The notes under the pieces were generated by a model that was given only the letters and a program-made list of their open reading frames with translations, had not been told where the DNA came from and did no database searches. A DNA stretch of 64,000 nt from Anaerolineae bacterium (GTDB lineage: Bacteria; Chloroflexota; Anaerolineae; Promineifilales; Promineifilaceae), in assembly GCA_023382655.1 (NCBI GenBank), contig JAHDWK010000013.1, forward strand, positions 62,001 to 126,000. The letters are read 5' to 3'. Shown piece after piece: positions 43,471-50,579 of this stretch. A program made the position numbers and the translations under genes. Numbering within the stretch: position 1 is the stretch's first letter; each line of letters starts with the position of its first letter.

Positions 43471-44232
43471 ATGAAAGTGGTGGTAGCGGGCGAAAGGCCC
43501 TTTGTCGAAGGTATTGGCCGTCTGTGTACGCAGGCCGGGTATGATGTGGTGTTGTATCTGGTGGAGGATTTCAACACGGCCGTGCAAAGTGGTTGGGCCA
43601 TGGCCGACGCCGCCAACGCCGACATTGCCATTGAACTGCATAACGAATCGGCCGCCGCTAAAGAGGAACTCCTCGTTTCATTAGCCGCCTCCGTTCCTCG
43701 TGACGCTCTGTTGCTCACGTCGGCGCTGGCTACAAGCACCACCCAGGCGGCGGCCTGGGTGCCCCGCCCAGAACGCGTCGTTGGGTTTGGCGTGGTGCCT
43801 CCTTTGCAGCGCGAAGGTATTGTCGAATTGGCGACCGGGTTGCAAACCAGCCAGGATGCCTTGCAACAAGCGATGGCCTTTGCTCGCCAGTTACACCAGG
43901 AGCCAGTGCTGGTAGCCGATGGCCCTGGGCTGGTACGGGCGCGGGTCATTTGCTGCCTGATCAACGAAGCGGCCAGCGCCCTCCTGGAAGGGGTGGCGAC
44001 AGCGGCCGATATTGACAAAGCGATGAAGTTGGGCGCGAACTACCCCTTTGGCCCCCTGGAATGGGGCGATTACATTGGTCTGGATACCGTTTTGGGCACG
44101 CTAACCGGCCTTTTTAATGAATGGGGTGAAGACCGTTATCGCCCTTCCCCCCTGCTGCGACGCATGGTCGCCGCCCGTAAATTGGGGCGTAAAACGGGCG
44201 AAGGGTTTTATAACTATCCTAAAGGTGATTGA
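43471..44232 (+). CDS. 3-hydroxyacyl-CoA dehydrogenase-like protein with degenerate NAD site
   Basis: The 253 residues follow the two-domain 3-hydroxyacyl-CoA dehydrogenase pattern. The C-terminal domain is well kept (PFGPLEWGDYIGLD, RKLGRKTGEGFYNY). The Gly-rich NAD loop is replaced (VVVAGERPFVEGIG), and the catalytic HFFNP segment reads GFGVVPP. It may not act as a normal dehydrogenase. ATG at 43471 has GAGGAG upstream. It is divergent from the PP2C-like gene. Confidence 0.75.
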   Translation: MKVVVAGERPFVEGIGRLCTQAGYDVVLYLVEDFNTAVQSGWAMADAANADIAIELHNESAAAKEELLVSLAASVPRDALLLTSALATSTTQAAAWVPRPERVVGFGVVPPLQREGIVELATGLQTSQDALQQAMAFARQLHQEPVLVADGPGLVRARVICCLINEAASALLEGVATAADIDKAMKLGANYPFGPLEWGDYIGLDTVLGTLTGLFNEWGEDRYRPSPLLRRMVAARKLGRKTGEGFYNYPKGD

Positions 44233-44288
44233 GAGATTGGGAGATTAAGAGATTGACCAATCTCCTGATCTCCCAATCTCCTCATCTC
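44231..44288. repeat. GAGATTGG short-period palindrome
   Basis: GAGAGATTGGGAGATTAAGAG words are answered by CAATCTCCTGATCTCCC words just after the stop at 44232. Same word family as 27469, 38724 and 61921. Confidence 0.75.
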
Positions 44289-44295
44289 ATTCTTT

Positions 44296-44544
44296 ATGGC
44301 TGTAAAACAGTGCTACATTTGCAACAAAGACGCCGCGGCCAGACGGCAATACGGTGGCGAGGGGCTGGCTGATGGGGAGATCTGCCCGGTTTGTTACCAG
44401 CCAACCTGCCGCTTCCATTTGGGCACGGTGCGCTGGCGCTGGCGCAGCAGCGGCGAACTGGATTCCGCCCAGGTGTGTAAAGAGTGCCTGCGCAGTTACC
44501 GCCACCGGGATTGGGATAAATATAACCGGGATTGGATCACATGA
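44296..44544 (+). CDS. small zinc-finger protein
   Basis: The 82 residues hold four metal-ligand pairs: CYIC (6-9), CPVC (30-33), CRFH (38-41) and CKEC near residue 62. They are arranged like a cross-brace zinc finger (RING or B-box type). No enzymatic domain is present. It could bind protein or nucleic acid. It lies 63 bp after the dehydrogenase-like gene, behind a palindrome. Confidence 0.7.
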   Translation: MAVKQCYICNKDAAARRQYGGEGLADGEICPVCYQPTCRFHLGTVRWRWRSSGELDSAQVCKECLRSYRHRDWDKYNRDWIT

Positions 44545-44547
44545 GAG

Positions 44548-44589
44548 TGTGTTCAGGTGTTTACGTGCTCACGTAAACACCTGAACACA
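44548..44589. terminator. 20-bp perfect inverted repeat between convergent genes
   Basis: Arms 44548-44567 and 44570-44589 are perfect with a 2-nt loop. It fills the 46-bp gap between the zinc-finger gene (plus) and the selenoprotein gene (minus), so it probably stops both transcripts. Confidence 0.65.
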
Positions 44590-44590
44590 T

Positions 44591-44863
44591 TTAGTCGCGG
44601 GGGTATGGTTCTACGTCGGGGCCGATGTATTCTTTGAAGAGTTCCAGGATTTCGCCAGGGTTGGCATGTCGGCTTAGCTGTTTTTTGGAAAAGAGCAACT
44701 CGCCATCCACTTTGAAATCAAAAACTCCTTTTGAACCGGTGATAAAAGTAAATTCATTGATGATGTGTTGGTAGTTGGTGAGGATTTCGTCCGCCACACG
44801 GACGGCACGGGCGCTGTAGTCTCAAGGGACACAGTATTCGAGGGTGATGTTGTATTTGTTCAT
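44591..44863 (-). CDS. SelW/Rdx-family selenoprotein (in-frame UGA)
   Basis: From ATG 44863 (GGAG ribosome site) the frame reads MNKYNITLEYCVP, then TGA (44824-44822), then DYSARAVRVADE and so on to the stop at 44591. The TGA falls at codon 14 within a CxxU motif, exactly where SelW/Rdx proteins carry Cys or Sec. A 6-bp hairpin with a 5-nt loop (44788-44804) lies about 17 nt after the UGA, where a bacterial SECIS is expected. The 90-residue product would be a thioredoxin-like thiol redox protein. No other Sec genes are in the window. Confidence 0.82.
44788..44804 (-). promoter_or_regulatory. candidate bacterial SECIS hairpin
   Basis: Minus-strand arms CGTCCG and CGGACG enclose the loop TGTGG, starting 17 nt after the in-frame TGA. 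Position and G in the loop fit SelB-dependent elements. It lies inside the coding sequence, as usual in bacteria. Confidence 0.6.
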
Positions 44864-44877
44864 AGTAGTCTCCACAT

Positions 44878-44932
44878 GTTCGTAGCGGGCGATTCATCGC
44901 CGTCTGATGGCACCAAAGTGCCCACTACAAAC
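44878..44932. repeat. 55-bp palindromic element, copy 3
   Basis: Same length as the other copies. The inner arm has diverged (CACCAAAGTG replaces the usual GCGATGAATCGC). It lies just upstream of the selenoprotein gene. Confidence 0.8.
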
Positions 44933-44966
44933 GATATGGGGGCGATTGTAACGGCCGTGTCCCTCC

Positions 44967-44995
44967 TTGACAACCCGCTTCCCCTGGGCTAATAT
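44967..44995 (+). promoter_or_regulatory. promoter of tRNA-Ala(CGC)
   Basis: TTGACA (44967-44972), a 17-bp spacer and TAATAT (44990-44995) make a near-consensus sigma-70 promoter about 20 bp before the tRNA. No separate promoter was found for the T-box that follows. Confidence 0.75.
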
Positions 44996-45015
44996 CCCAT
45001 CCGCTTCGGCAACTT

Positions 45016-45088
45016 GGGCCTGTAGCTCAGCTGGGAGAGCGCTACAATCGCACTGTAGAGGCCAGGAGTTCGAATCTCCTCAGGTCCA
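45016..45088 (+). tRNA. tRNA-Ala (anticodon CGC)
   Basis: A 73-nt cloverleaf: acceptor GGGCCTG/CAGGTCC with the G3-U70 pair that identifies alanine tRNAs, D arm GCTC..GAGC, anticodon stem CTACA/TGTAG with loop ATCGCAC (anticodon CGC), and discriminator A. The 3' CCA is not encoded. It is nearly identical in its 5' half to the second tRNA-Ala at 45407. Confidence 0.93.
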
Positions 45089-45245
45089 CTGGTTATTAAC
45101 AATTGAAAAGTAAAAGCTGTGAGCAGGAGTAGTAGGGAATCAGTGAGCAGTTTACTGGTTAATTCAGAGAGTTGCGCCAGGGCTGGAAGCGTGACAATTT
45201 TTCCCGAACTCGCCTGTGAGCTGCGCCGGTGAAAATAGTAAGCGG

Positions 45246-45291
45246 TAAGCAGTGAACAGTGAGCAGTAGACTGCTCACTGTTCACTGCTTA
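45246..45291. repeat. 21-bp perfect inverted repeat inside the T-box leader
   Basis: Arms 45246-45266 and 45271-45291 are perfect, loop TAGA. It is made of AGTGAACAGTGAGCAG words found elsewhere as intergenic repeats. It sits between the specifier stem and the CCCGUUA stem, so it should stack as an extra hairpin. Confidence 0.85.
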
Positions 45292-45360
45292 CTTCTAAAC
45301 TAACCGGCGACGGCCGTACCCGTTATGTACTTGAGTGGATGGATTCATTTGGGGATACCA

Positions 45361-45389
45361 TTGCATCGGCTGGTGCTTTGGCGTAAAAT
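45361..45389 (+). promoter_or_regulatory. promoter of tRNA-Ala(GGC)
   Basis: TTGCAT (45361-45366), a 17-bp spacer and TAAAAT (45384-45389) lie 18 bp before the second tRNA, inside the T-box leader. A transcript starting here would contain the tRNA and the T-box antiterminator/terminator but not stem I. Confidence 0.6.
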
Positions 45390-45406
45390 CCCCGTCCGTT
45401 GTCTAA

Positions 45407-45479
<73 letters not shown>

Positions 45480-45578
45480 CTAACCTTCATAATCCATCAA
45501 ACAGAGTGGTACCGCGGAAGCCCCTTTCGTCTCTGAACGAAATGGGGCTTTTTTGTTGGTAGCGGACAGCGAGGTAAC

Positions 45579-46598
45579 ATGTCTCAATTAACCAGTGAAG
45601 ATCGGGCACAACTGCGTGAATTCCTCAGTGAGCGTTTTAATCTGGATGAGTTGAAAACGCTCTGTTTTGACCTGGGGCTGGATTATGAAGAGTTCCCCCA
45701 CGCCACCAAAAGCGAGTTCTCGCGGGAACTGATTGTCTACTTTCAACGGCATAACAAGCTGGGCTGCCTGGTGACGGAGATGATTAAGGCGCGGCCCGAT
45801 CCCTGGCTGACACAACTATTGGCGCAGGTGTCTAGCTGTCGCCCGAATGAAAAAGTTCAGATTGTGCTGTCGAACGACAAAATCAAAAGCCGGCCCGACT
45901 TGAAGCAAAAGCTGGCGGAACTGCTGGGCATTTCGGCCGATGAGGTGATGATCCTGGCGACTGCGCCGGGCAGCGTGAAGGTGTTAGTGGGATTGCCGCC
46001 CAGGGAGGCAGGCAAACTGGTTGCTTTACCCCTACCTTACCAACTGCATGAGTATGAGATTGTGTCGGTGACGCCGTATGCCAAATTGCCAACGGCCGTA
46101 CAACAAACCTGGCGCACGGCCGTGACCCGCACCACTCTCGTCACAACAACGGCCACAACCGCCGGCGGAGGGCTTCCCCTTGTCGTCAAAATCATCATCG
46201 GTCTGCTCATTCTGGCGGGAATTATGGCCGCCGGGGTATTGATTGTGGGCAGCCGACAGCCAGAACTGACTGTATATAACCAATGCCCCAACCCGCTGCC
46301 CATACCCGCGCCGGATGCTATCAAATCCGTCCTGTCTTTGCCGGAAGCTATTCCACCGGGTGGCAGTATGAACGTACCGGTGCTCGTCGGTGCCTATGAA
46401 CTGTTTGTTTCACCAGATAGTGTGATGGTTTTGGTATTACCCCGGTCCATACCGGGCGTGGGATTGCGCGAGGTGCAGTTGGGGGACATGGACAGGGGTA
46501 CGGCCGTGACGCTGAACGGCCGTCCGCTCAACCCACCGCAACGTTTCCAGATTGAAACCGGCCAGAATTACGAACTGGTCATTTGTGCGCCGCGCTGA
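45579..46598 (+). CDS. effector-associated domain 7 (EAD7) membrane protein
   Basis: The 339 residues start with an EAD7 domain (about 5-75: LREFLSERFNLDELKTLCFDLG), an adaptor module found in STAND/caspase-type conflict systems. A second small domain (about 95-150) ends in SVKVLVGLPP. One membrane helix lies near 205-225, followed by an outer region of about 110 residues with no known motif. It starts 25 bp after the T-box terminator, so readthrough would express it before leuS. The function is unknown; a partner with the same EAD would be expected elsewhere. Confidence 0.78.
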   Translation: MSQLTSEDRAQLREFLSERFNLDELKTLCFDLGLDYEEFPHATKSEFSRELIVYFQRHNKLGCLVTEMIKARPDPWLTQLLAQVSSCRPNEKVQIVLSNDKIKSRPDLKQKLAELLGISADEVMILATAPGSVKVLVGLPPREAGKLVALPLPYQLHEYEIVSVTPYAKLPTAVQQTWRTAVTRTTLVTTTATTAGGGLPLVVKIIIGLLILAGIMAAGVLIVGSRQPELTVYNQCPNPLPIPAPDAIKSVLSLPEAIPPGGSMNVPVLVGAYELFVSPDSVMVLVLPRSIPGVGLREVQLGDMDRGTAVTLNGRPLNPPQRFQIETGQNYELVICAPR

Positions 46599-46696
46599 TG
46601 ATGGCCTGAACAGGTGATAAAGTGAATGGTCATTTCGACAAATCTTTGAGGAGAATTCCAATAGTGGCCCGGTCTGAAGATCGGCCACCCCAGTGG

Positions 46697-46759
46697 AGAA
46701 CTAATGCACGTTGATCAGGAGCTAACGCACGTTGATCAAGAACTAACGCATGTTGATCA
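46697..46759 (+). repeat. three 21-bp tandem repeats before leuS
   Basis: Three units of the type GAACTAACGCACGTTGATCA repeat with a 21-bp period. In one frame they encode the heptapeptide ELTHVDQ. They lie in the 225-bp EAD7-leuS gap. Confidence 0.8.
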
Positions 46760-46772
46760 GGAGCATTTGTAG
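46704..46772 (+). CDS. mini-ORF of 22 residues in the leuS leader
   Basis: ATG at 46704 has GGAG five bases upstream and the frame runs to TAG at 46770-46772. The product is MHVDQ followed by two ELTHVDQ units and EHL. It contains three Leu codons (CTA, CTA, TTG). It could be a leader peptide sensing leucine charging, or an accident of a repeat without stop codons. It is not in the annotation of any family I know. Confidence 0.35.
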   Translation: MHVDQELTHVDQELTHVDQEHL

Positions 46773-46823
46773 GTGTGTTAAAAGAGAATAACGTCAACAA
46801 TCTACTTGAGGGAAGAGAAACTT

Positions 46824-49286
46824 ATGAGTACGTACAATCCAAACGAAATTGAAGCGAAGTGGCAGCATAAATGGGAAGAGACAAAACTTTACCGGCAGGT
46901 GATTGACCGCACCCGGCCGAAACATTATGCCCTGACCATGCTGCCCTACCCCTCCGGCGATCTGCACATCGGCCACTGGTACGCCATGACCCCGTCTGAT
47001 GCGCGGGCGCGGTACATGCGCATGAAGGGGTACAACGTGCTGTTCCCTATGGGCTTCGACGCCTTCGGCCTGCCCGCCGAAAACGCGGCCATCAAAAACC
47101 GTACCCACCCCGCCAAATGGACATTCGCCAACATTGACCGGATGCGCGGCCAACTGCGCAGCATGGGCGCGATGTTTGATTGGGAACGGGAAGCCGTCTC
47201 CGCCGACCCCGGCTATTACAAATGGACGCAGTGGTTTTTCAAGAAGTTGATGGAGTTGGGGCTGGCCTATCGCAAGCTCTCGGCCGTGGATTTTTGCCCT
47301 AACTGCAACACTACCCTGGCCCGCGAACAGGTGTGGGGCGAAGACCGCCACTGCGAACGGTGTGGCACGCCGGTCATCAAAAAAGATTTGGAGCAATGGT
47401 TCTTCAAGACCACCGATTACGCGGAGGAACTGCTCGATTTCAGCCAGATTGAGTGGCCGGAGCGGGTGAAGGTGATGCAGACCAATTGGATCGGCCGTTC
47501 CACCGGCGCCGATGTTGTATTCAAGACATCCGATGTTTCGGAAACATCGGATGTCTACGAGATCGAGATTTTCACCACCCGCCCGGACACACTGTGGGGA
47601 GCCACCTTTATGGTGCTGGCCCCGGAACACCCGCTGGTGGACAAGATTACGACGGCCGAACAGCGGGCCACCGTTGACGCCTACATCCAGCAGGCGCAAC
47701 GACTGACCGACATTGACCGGGAAACGGCCGACCGCGAAAAAACCGGCGTCTTCACCGGCGCATACGCCATCAATCCCGTCAATCAGTCCCACATTCCCAT
47801 CTGGATTGCCGACTATGTACTGATGAGCTACGGCTCTGGCGCGATTATGGCCGTGCCCGCCCACGACGAGCGCGACTTTGAGTTTGCCCGCAAATTTGGC
47901 CTGGACATTGTGGAAGTGATTCGGATGCCCGGCCGCAGTGACGCCGATGGGGAATTGGAAGCGGCGTACACGTCCAAATATGAAGGGCATCTGGTCAATT
48001 CGGGTGAGTTTACCGGGACGGCCGTCAGCGAAGCCATTGGCAAAGTGGCCGCCTGGTTGGAAGAGAAAGGCATCGGCAAAGAGGCAGTCAATTACCGCCT
48101 GCGTGACTGGTTGATCAGCCGCCAACGGTATTGGGGCGCACCCATCCCGGTGGTGTATTGCCCGGAGCATGGCGCCGTGGCCGTACCCGATGAACAGCTA
48201 CCCGTGCTGCTGCCGGAGGATGTGGAATTTATGCCCACCGGCGAAAGCCCGCTCAAATTCCACGAGGGATTTATCCACACCGAATGTCCTACTTGCGGCC
48301 GTCCGGCGCTGCGTGAGACGGACACGATGGACACCTTTATGTGTTCAAGCTGGTACCAATACCGCTACCTCAGCCCATTGGACGGCCAGCACCCCTTTGA
48401 CCCGGAAGAGGGCGCGTACTGGCTGCCGGTGGATCAATATACCGGCGGCATTGAACACGCCACCATGCACCTGATTTATACCCGCTTCTTTACGATGGCG
48501 ATGCGCGCAATGGGACTGGTGAACTTCAGCGAGCCGATGATTCGCCTGTATAACCAGGGCATGGTGCTGGGCGAAGATGGAGAGAAGATGTCTAAGTCAC
48601 GTGGCAATGTGGTGGCTCCCGATGCGCTGGTGCAGAAATACGGCGCGGACACGGTGCGGGCCTACCTGATGTTTTTTGCCAAATGGGAGCAGGGCGGCCC
48701 CTGGAATTATGATGGCATCAAGGGGCCGCAGCGTTTGTTGAACGATGTGTGGGAAATTGGGCAGCACGGTTATCAGACGCAAGCGGAAGATGAAACGGCG
48801 ACCCGTGCCCTGCGCCGCAAAACACACCAGACCATCCGCCGGGTGTCGGAGGATATGGAGAGCTTTTCGTTTAACACGGCCGTGGCCGCCATCATGGAAC
48901 TGCGCAATGCCCTTAACGACGGCCGTAAAGCACCCAACGTCAGCCAACTGGCCTGGCAGGAAGCGGTAGATACGCTGCTGCTCCTGCTGGCCCCCATTGC
49001 CCCGCACCTCACTGAGGAGCTATGGGCGCAGCGCGGCCACGCCTACAGCATCCACCAGCAGCCCTGGCCGCAGTGGGACGAGGCCGTTGCCAAAGAAGAT
49101 GCCGTTACGCTCATTGTGCAGGTGAACGGCCGTGTCCGGGACAAGCTAGAAGTCCCCGCCGACCTGGACGACGAAGCCGTCAAACAAATCGCCCTCAGTT
49201 CCGACAAAGCGCAGGGCTGGCTGGACGGCAAAGAACCACGTAAAGTGATCGTTGTGCGCGGCAAGTTGGTGAATATCGTGGTATAG
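46824..49286 (+). CDS. leuS: leucyl-tRNA synthetase
   Basis: The 820 residues match class I leucyl-tRNA synthetases: HIGH at 48-51 (PYPSGDLHIGHW), a zinc-type insert (CPNC, CERC near 165-185), the editing domain with TRPDTL and HDERDF, and KMSKS at 588-592. ATG 46824 is chosen with a GAGGGAAGAG site; a TTG frame start at 46806 is less likely. A leucine T-box lies 1.2 kb upstream with an EAD7 gene between. Charging of tRNA-Leu should therefore control this gene. Confidence 0.96.
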   Translation: MSTYNPNEIEAKWQHKWEETKLYRQVIDRTRPKHYALTMLPYPSGDLHIGHWYAMTPSDARARYMRMKGYNVLFPMGFDAFGLPAENAAIKNRTHPAKWTFANIDRMRGQLRSMGAMFDWEREAVSADPGYYKWTQWFFKKLMELGLAYRKLSAVDFCPNCNTTLAREQVWGEDRHCERCGTPVIKKDLEQWFFKTTDYAEELLDFSQIEWPERVKVMQTNWIGRSTGADVVFKTSDVSETSDVYEIEIFTTRPDTLWGATFMVLAPEHPLVDKITTAEQRATVDAYIQQAQRLTDIDRETADREKTGVFTGAYAINPVNQSHIPIWIADYVLMSYGSGAIMAVPAHDERDFEFARKFGLDIVEVIRMPGRSDADGELEAAYTSKYEGHLVNSGEFTGTAVSEAIGKVAAWLEEKGIGKEAVNYRLRDWLISRQRYWGAPIPVVYCPEHGAVAVPDEQLPVLLPEDVEFMPTGESPLKFHEGFIHTECPTCGRPALRETDTMDTFMCSSWYQYRYLSPLDGQHPFDPEEGAYWLPVDQYTGGIEHATMHLIYTRFFTMAMRAMGLVNFSEPMIRLYNQGMVLGEDGEKMSKSRGNVVAPDALVQKYGADTVRAYLMFFAKWEQGGPWNYDGIKGPQRLLNDVWEIGQHGYQTQAEDETATRALRRKTHQTIRRVSEDMESFSFNTAVAAIMELRNALNDGRKAPNVSQLAWQEAVDTLLLLLAPIAPHLTEELWAQRGHAYSIHQQPWPQWDEAVAKEDAVTLIVQVNGRVRDKLEVPADLDDEAVKQIALSSDKAQGWLDGKEPRKVIVVRGKLVNIVV

Positions 49287-49296
49287 AGTTGCAGGA

Positions 49297-49358
49297 GTGC
49301 CAGGCACAGGGCAAAACTATTTGGTCAGACCAATGCCTGGTGCCCTGTGCCTGGCACT
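49297..49358. terminator. 18-bp perfect inverted repeat after leuS
   Basis: Arms AGTGCCAGGCACAGGGCA (49297-49314) and its complement (49341-49358) enclose an inner TTGGTC/GACCAA hairpin. It starts 11 bp after the leuS stop. There is no T-run, so it may protect or attenuate the transcript rather than end it. Confidence 0.6.
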
Positions 49359-49375
49359 GCCCACACAAGGAAATC

Positions 49376-49792
49376 ATGAGCGGCAATCTGGACAAAGCTA
49401 AAGCATACGTGGAACTGTTTAATGACCGCACGGCCGTTGCCGAGCAATTCCTCCCCTTCTGGCATGAGGACATTCAGTTTCGTGAACTACCCAACCTGAT
49501 TGCCCCGCATGGCAGCAACCGCAACCGGGAGGTGATGGCTACGGGCATTGCCCAGGGCGCACAAATCCTGACGCGCCAGCAGTACACCATCCTCAACGCA
49601 TTAGAATCAGGCAATACGGTCGTGCTGGAAGTGGACTGGGAAGGCGATCTGGCAATCCCCTTTGGCGCGGTTCCGGCGGGGGTCACGCTGCGGGCGCATA
49701 TTGCCATGTTTTTAGAGTTTGTGGACGGCCGTATCATCCGCCAACGCAATTATGATTGTTACGAGCCATTGCCGGTCAGGGAGAAGGCGTAG
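49376..49792 (+). CDS. SnoaL-like/NTF2-fold protein
   Basis: The 138 residues fit the SnoaL-like family: AKAYVELFNDRTAVAEQFLPFWHEDIQF, a central GIAQGAQILTRQQYTI, and the ending FVDGRIIRQRNYDCYEP. ATG at 49376 has AAGGA upstream. The frame upstream only translates a palindrome. The 3' end overlaps the convergent PIN gene by 17 bp. It is distantly similar to the one at 23309. No substrate can be named. Confidence 0.82.
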   Translation: MSGNLDKAKAYVELFNDRTAVAEQFLPFWHEDIQFRELPNLIAPHGSNRNREVMATGIAQGAQILTRQQYTILNALESGNTVVLEVDWEGDLAIPFGAVPAGVTLRAHIAMFLEFVDGRIIRQRNYDCYEPLPVREKA

Positions 49793-50219
49793 GGGATGGG
49801 GGGAGTAAGGTGAGAAAAGCAGCGGGAGTCAAAACAGGAACGGGCTGCGTTTCAAAATCTTGAGGATTTCTGGTCACAATATAGTCAAGGTTTGCGTTTA
49901 ATGCGGCGGCCATCTGTACTGCATCTTCAAAATCCTTCCAACCCAAAGTCTGGGCATGGCGAATAACCTGATCATCTACGGCCGCGATTTGAAAGGAGTT
50001 AAGCAAATCAGCAATGGCAGTCACGGCCGTTTGCCTGTTAGCCAGGCGTGAAACGATGTAAAAGAGATTGGTAATGCTATGAGCAGCAAAAAATCCTTCC
50101 ACTTCCTGGTTGGCTACGGCATCTATAACCAGTGCAGACTGTGTATAAAATAGCTGGCGTAGTTGCACCACATCCACCGCGATATTCAAATCAACCAGGA
50201 TACGCAATTTATTCGCCAT
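49776..50219 (-). CDS. PIN-domain toxin (VapC-like)
   Basis: The 147 residues have PIN features: LVDLN at the N-terminus, a central helical region, DFEDAVQMAAA and DYIVTRNPQDF, the pattern of PIN_3/VapC ribonucleases. The ATG at 50219 overlaps the stop of the antitoxin gene by 11 bp, so the two are translationally coupled. It should cleave RNA when free of the antitoxin. The C-terminus ends in PSPTPSP and overlaps the SnoaL gene. Confidence 0.85.
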   Translation of the reverse strand: MANKLRILVDLNIAVDVVQLRQLFYTQSALVIDAVANQEVEGFFAAHSITNLFYIVSRLANRQTAVTAIADLLNSFQIAAVDDQVIRHAQTLGWKDFEDAVQMAAALNANLDYIVTRNPQDFETQPVPVLTPAAFLTLLPPSPTPSP

Positions 50220-50457
50220 GTTTGTCCATAAGATATTGGAATCTGGCATCGTCAGTATCACTGTCAGGCGGGATAATGCCTGTCAATCTTTGTACCAGCG
50301 GTGTATGCGCCCTCTCTTTTCGCCGCGACAAATCGCGCAAATATACTTCTACTAATTGGGAAATAGATGTGTTATTGAGAGACGCATACGCCTTAGCTTC
50401 TTCAATAAGCTGGCTATCAACTCGTAATGTGAGCTTTTTCTTTTCTGTAACTTGCAT
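50209..50457 (-). CDS. ribbon-helix-helix antitoxin (DUF6364-like)
   Basis: The 82 residues begin with an RHH DNA-binding motif (KLTLRVDSQLIEEAKAYA and ISQLVEVYLRDL). The tail (residues 50-82) would cover the toxin. AGGAGG lies five bases before the ATG. RHH antitoxins repress their own promoter, which should lie in the 120 bp upstream. It forms an operon with the PIN gene. Confidence 0.86.
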   Translation of the reverse strand: MQVTEKKKLTLRVDSQLIEEAKAYASLNNTSISQLVEVYLRDLSRRKERAHTPLVQRLTGIIPPDSDTDDARFQYLMDKHGE

Positions 50458-50579
50458 AAAAACCTCCTACAAAAATTGATGTGACGTACATATTAACATT
50501 GTTTTGTACGGCAAACAAGCAGCCGCTTAAGGGAATCGGTGAACGGTTATCGGTTTCTCCACCGATTACCGACCACCGA

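Noticed and set aside
45225-45245. AAU (Asn) as T-box specifier from the GAAAAUAGUA segment
   Set aside because: The paired helices place GAA-CUC-G opposite AGUAGUA, the true specifier loop. CUC (Leu) also agrees with leuS downstream.
46794-48170. 458-codon open frame on minus across leuS
   Set aside because: It is antisense to a full-length leuS, has no family pattern, and its residue use (His, Gly, Arg, Val rich) is that of a shadow frame.
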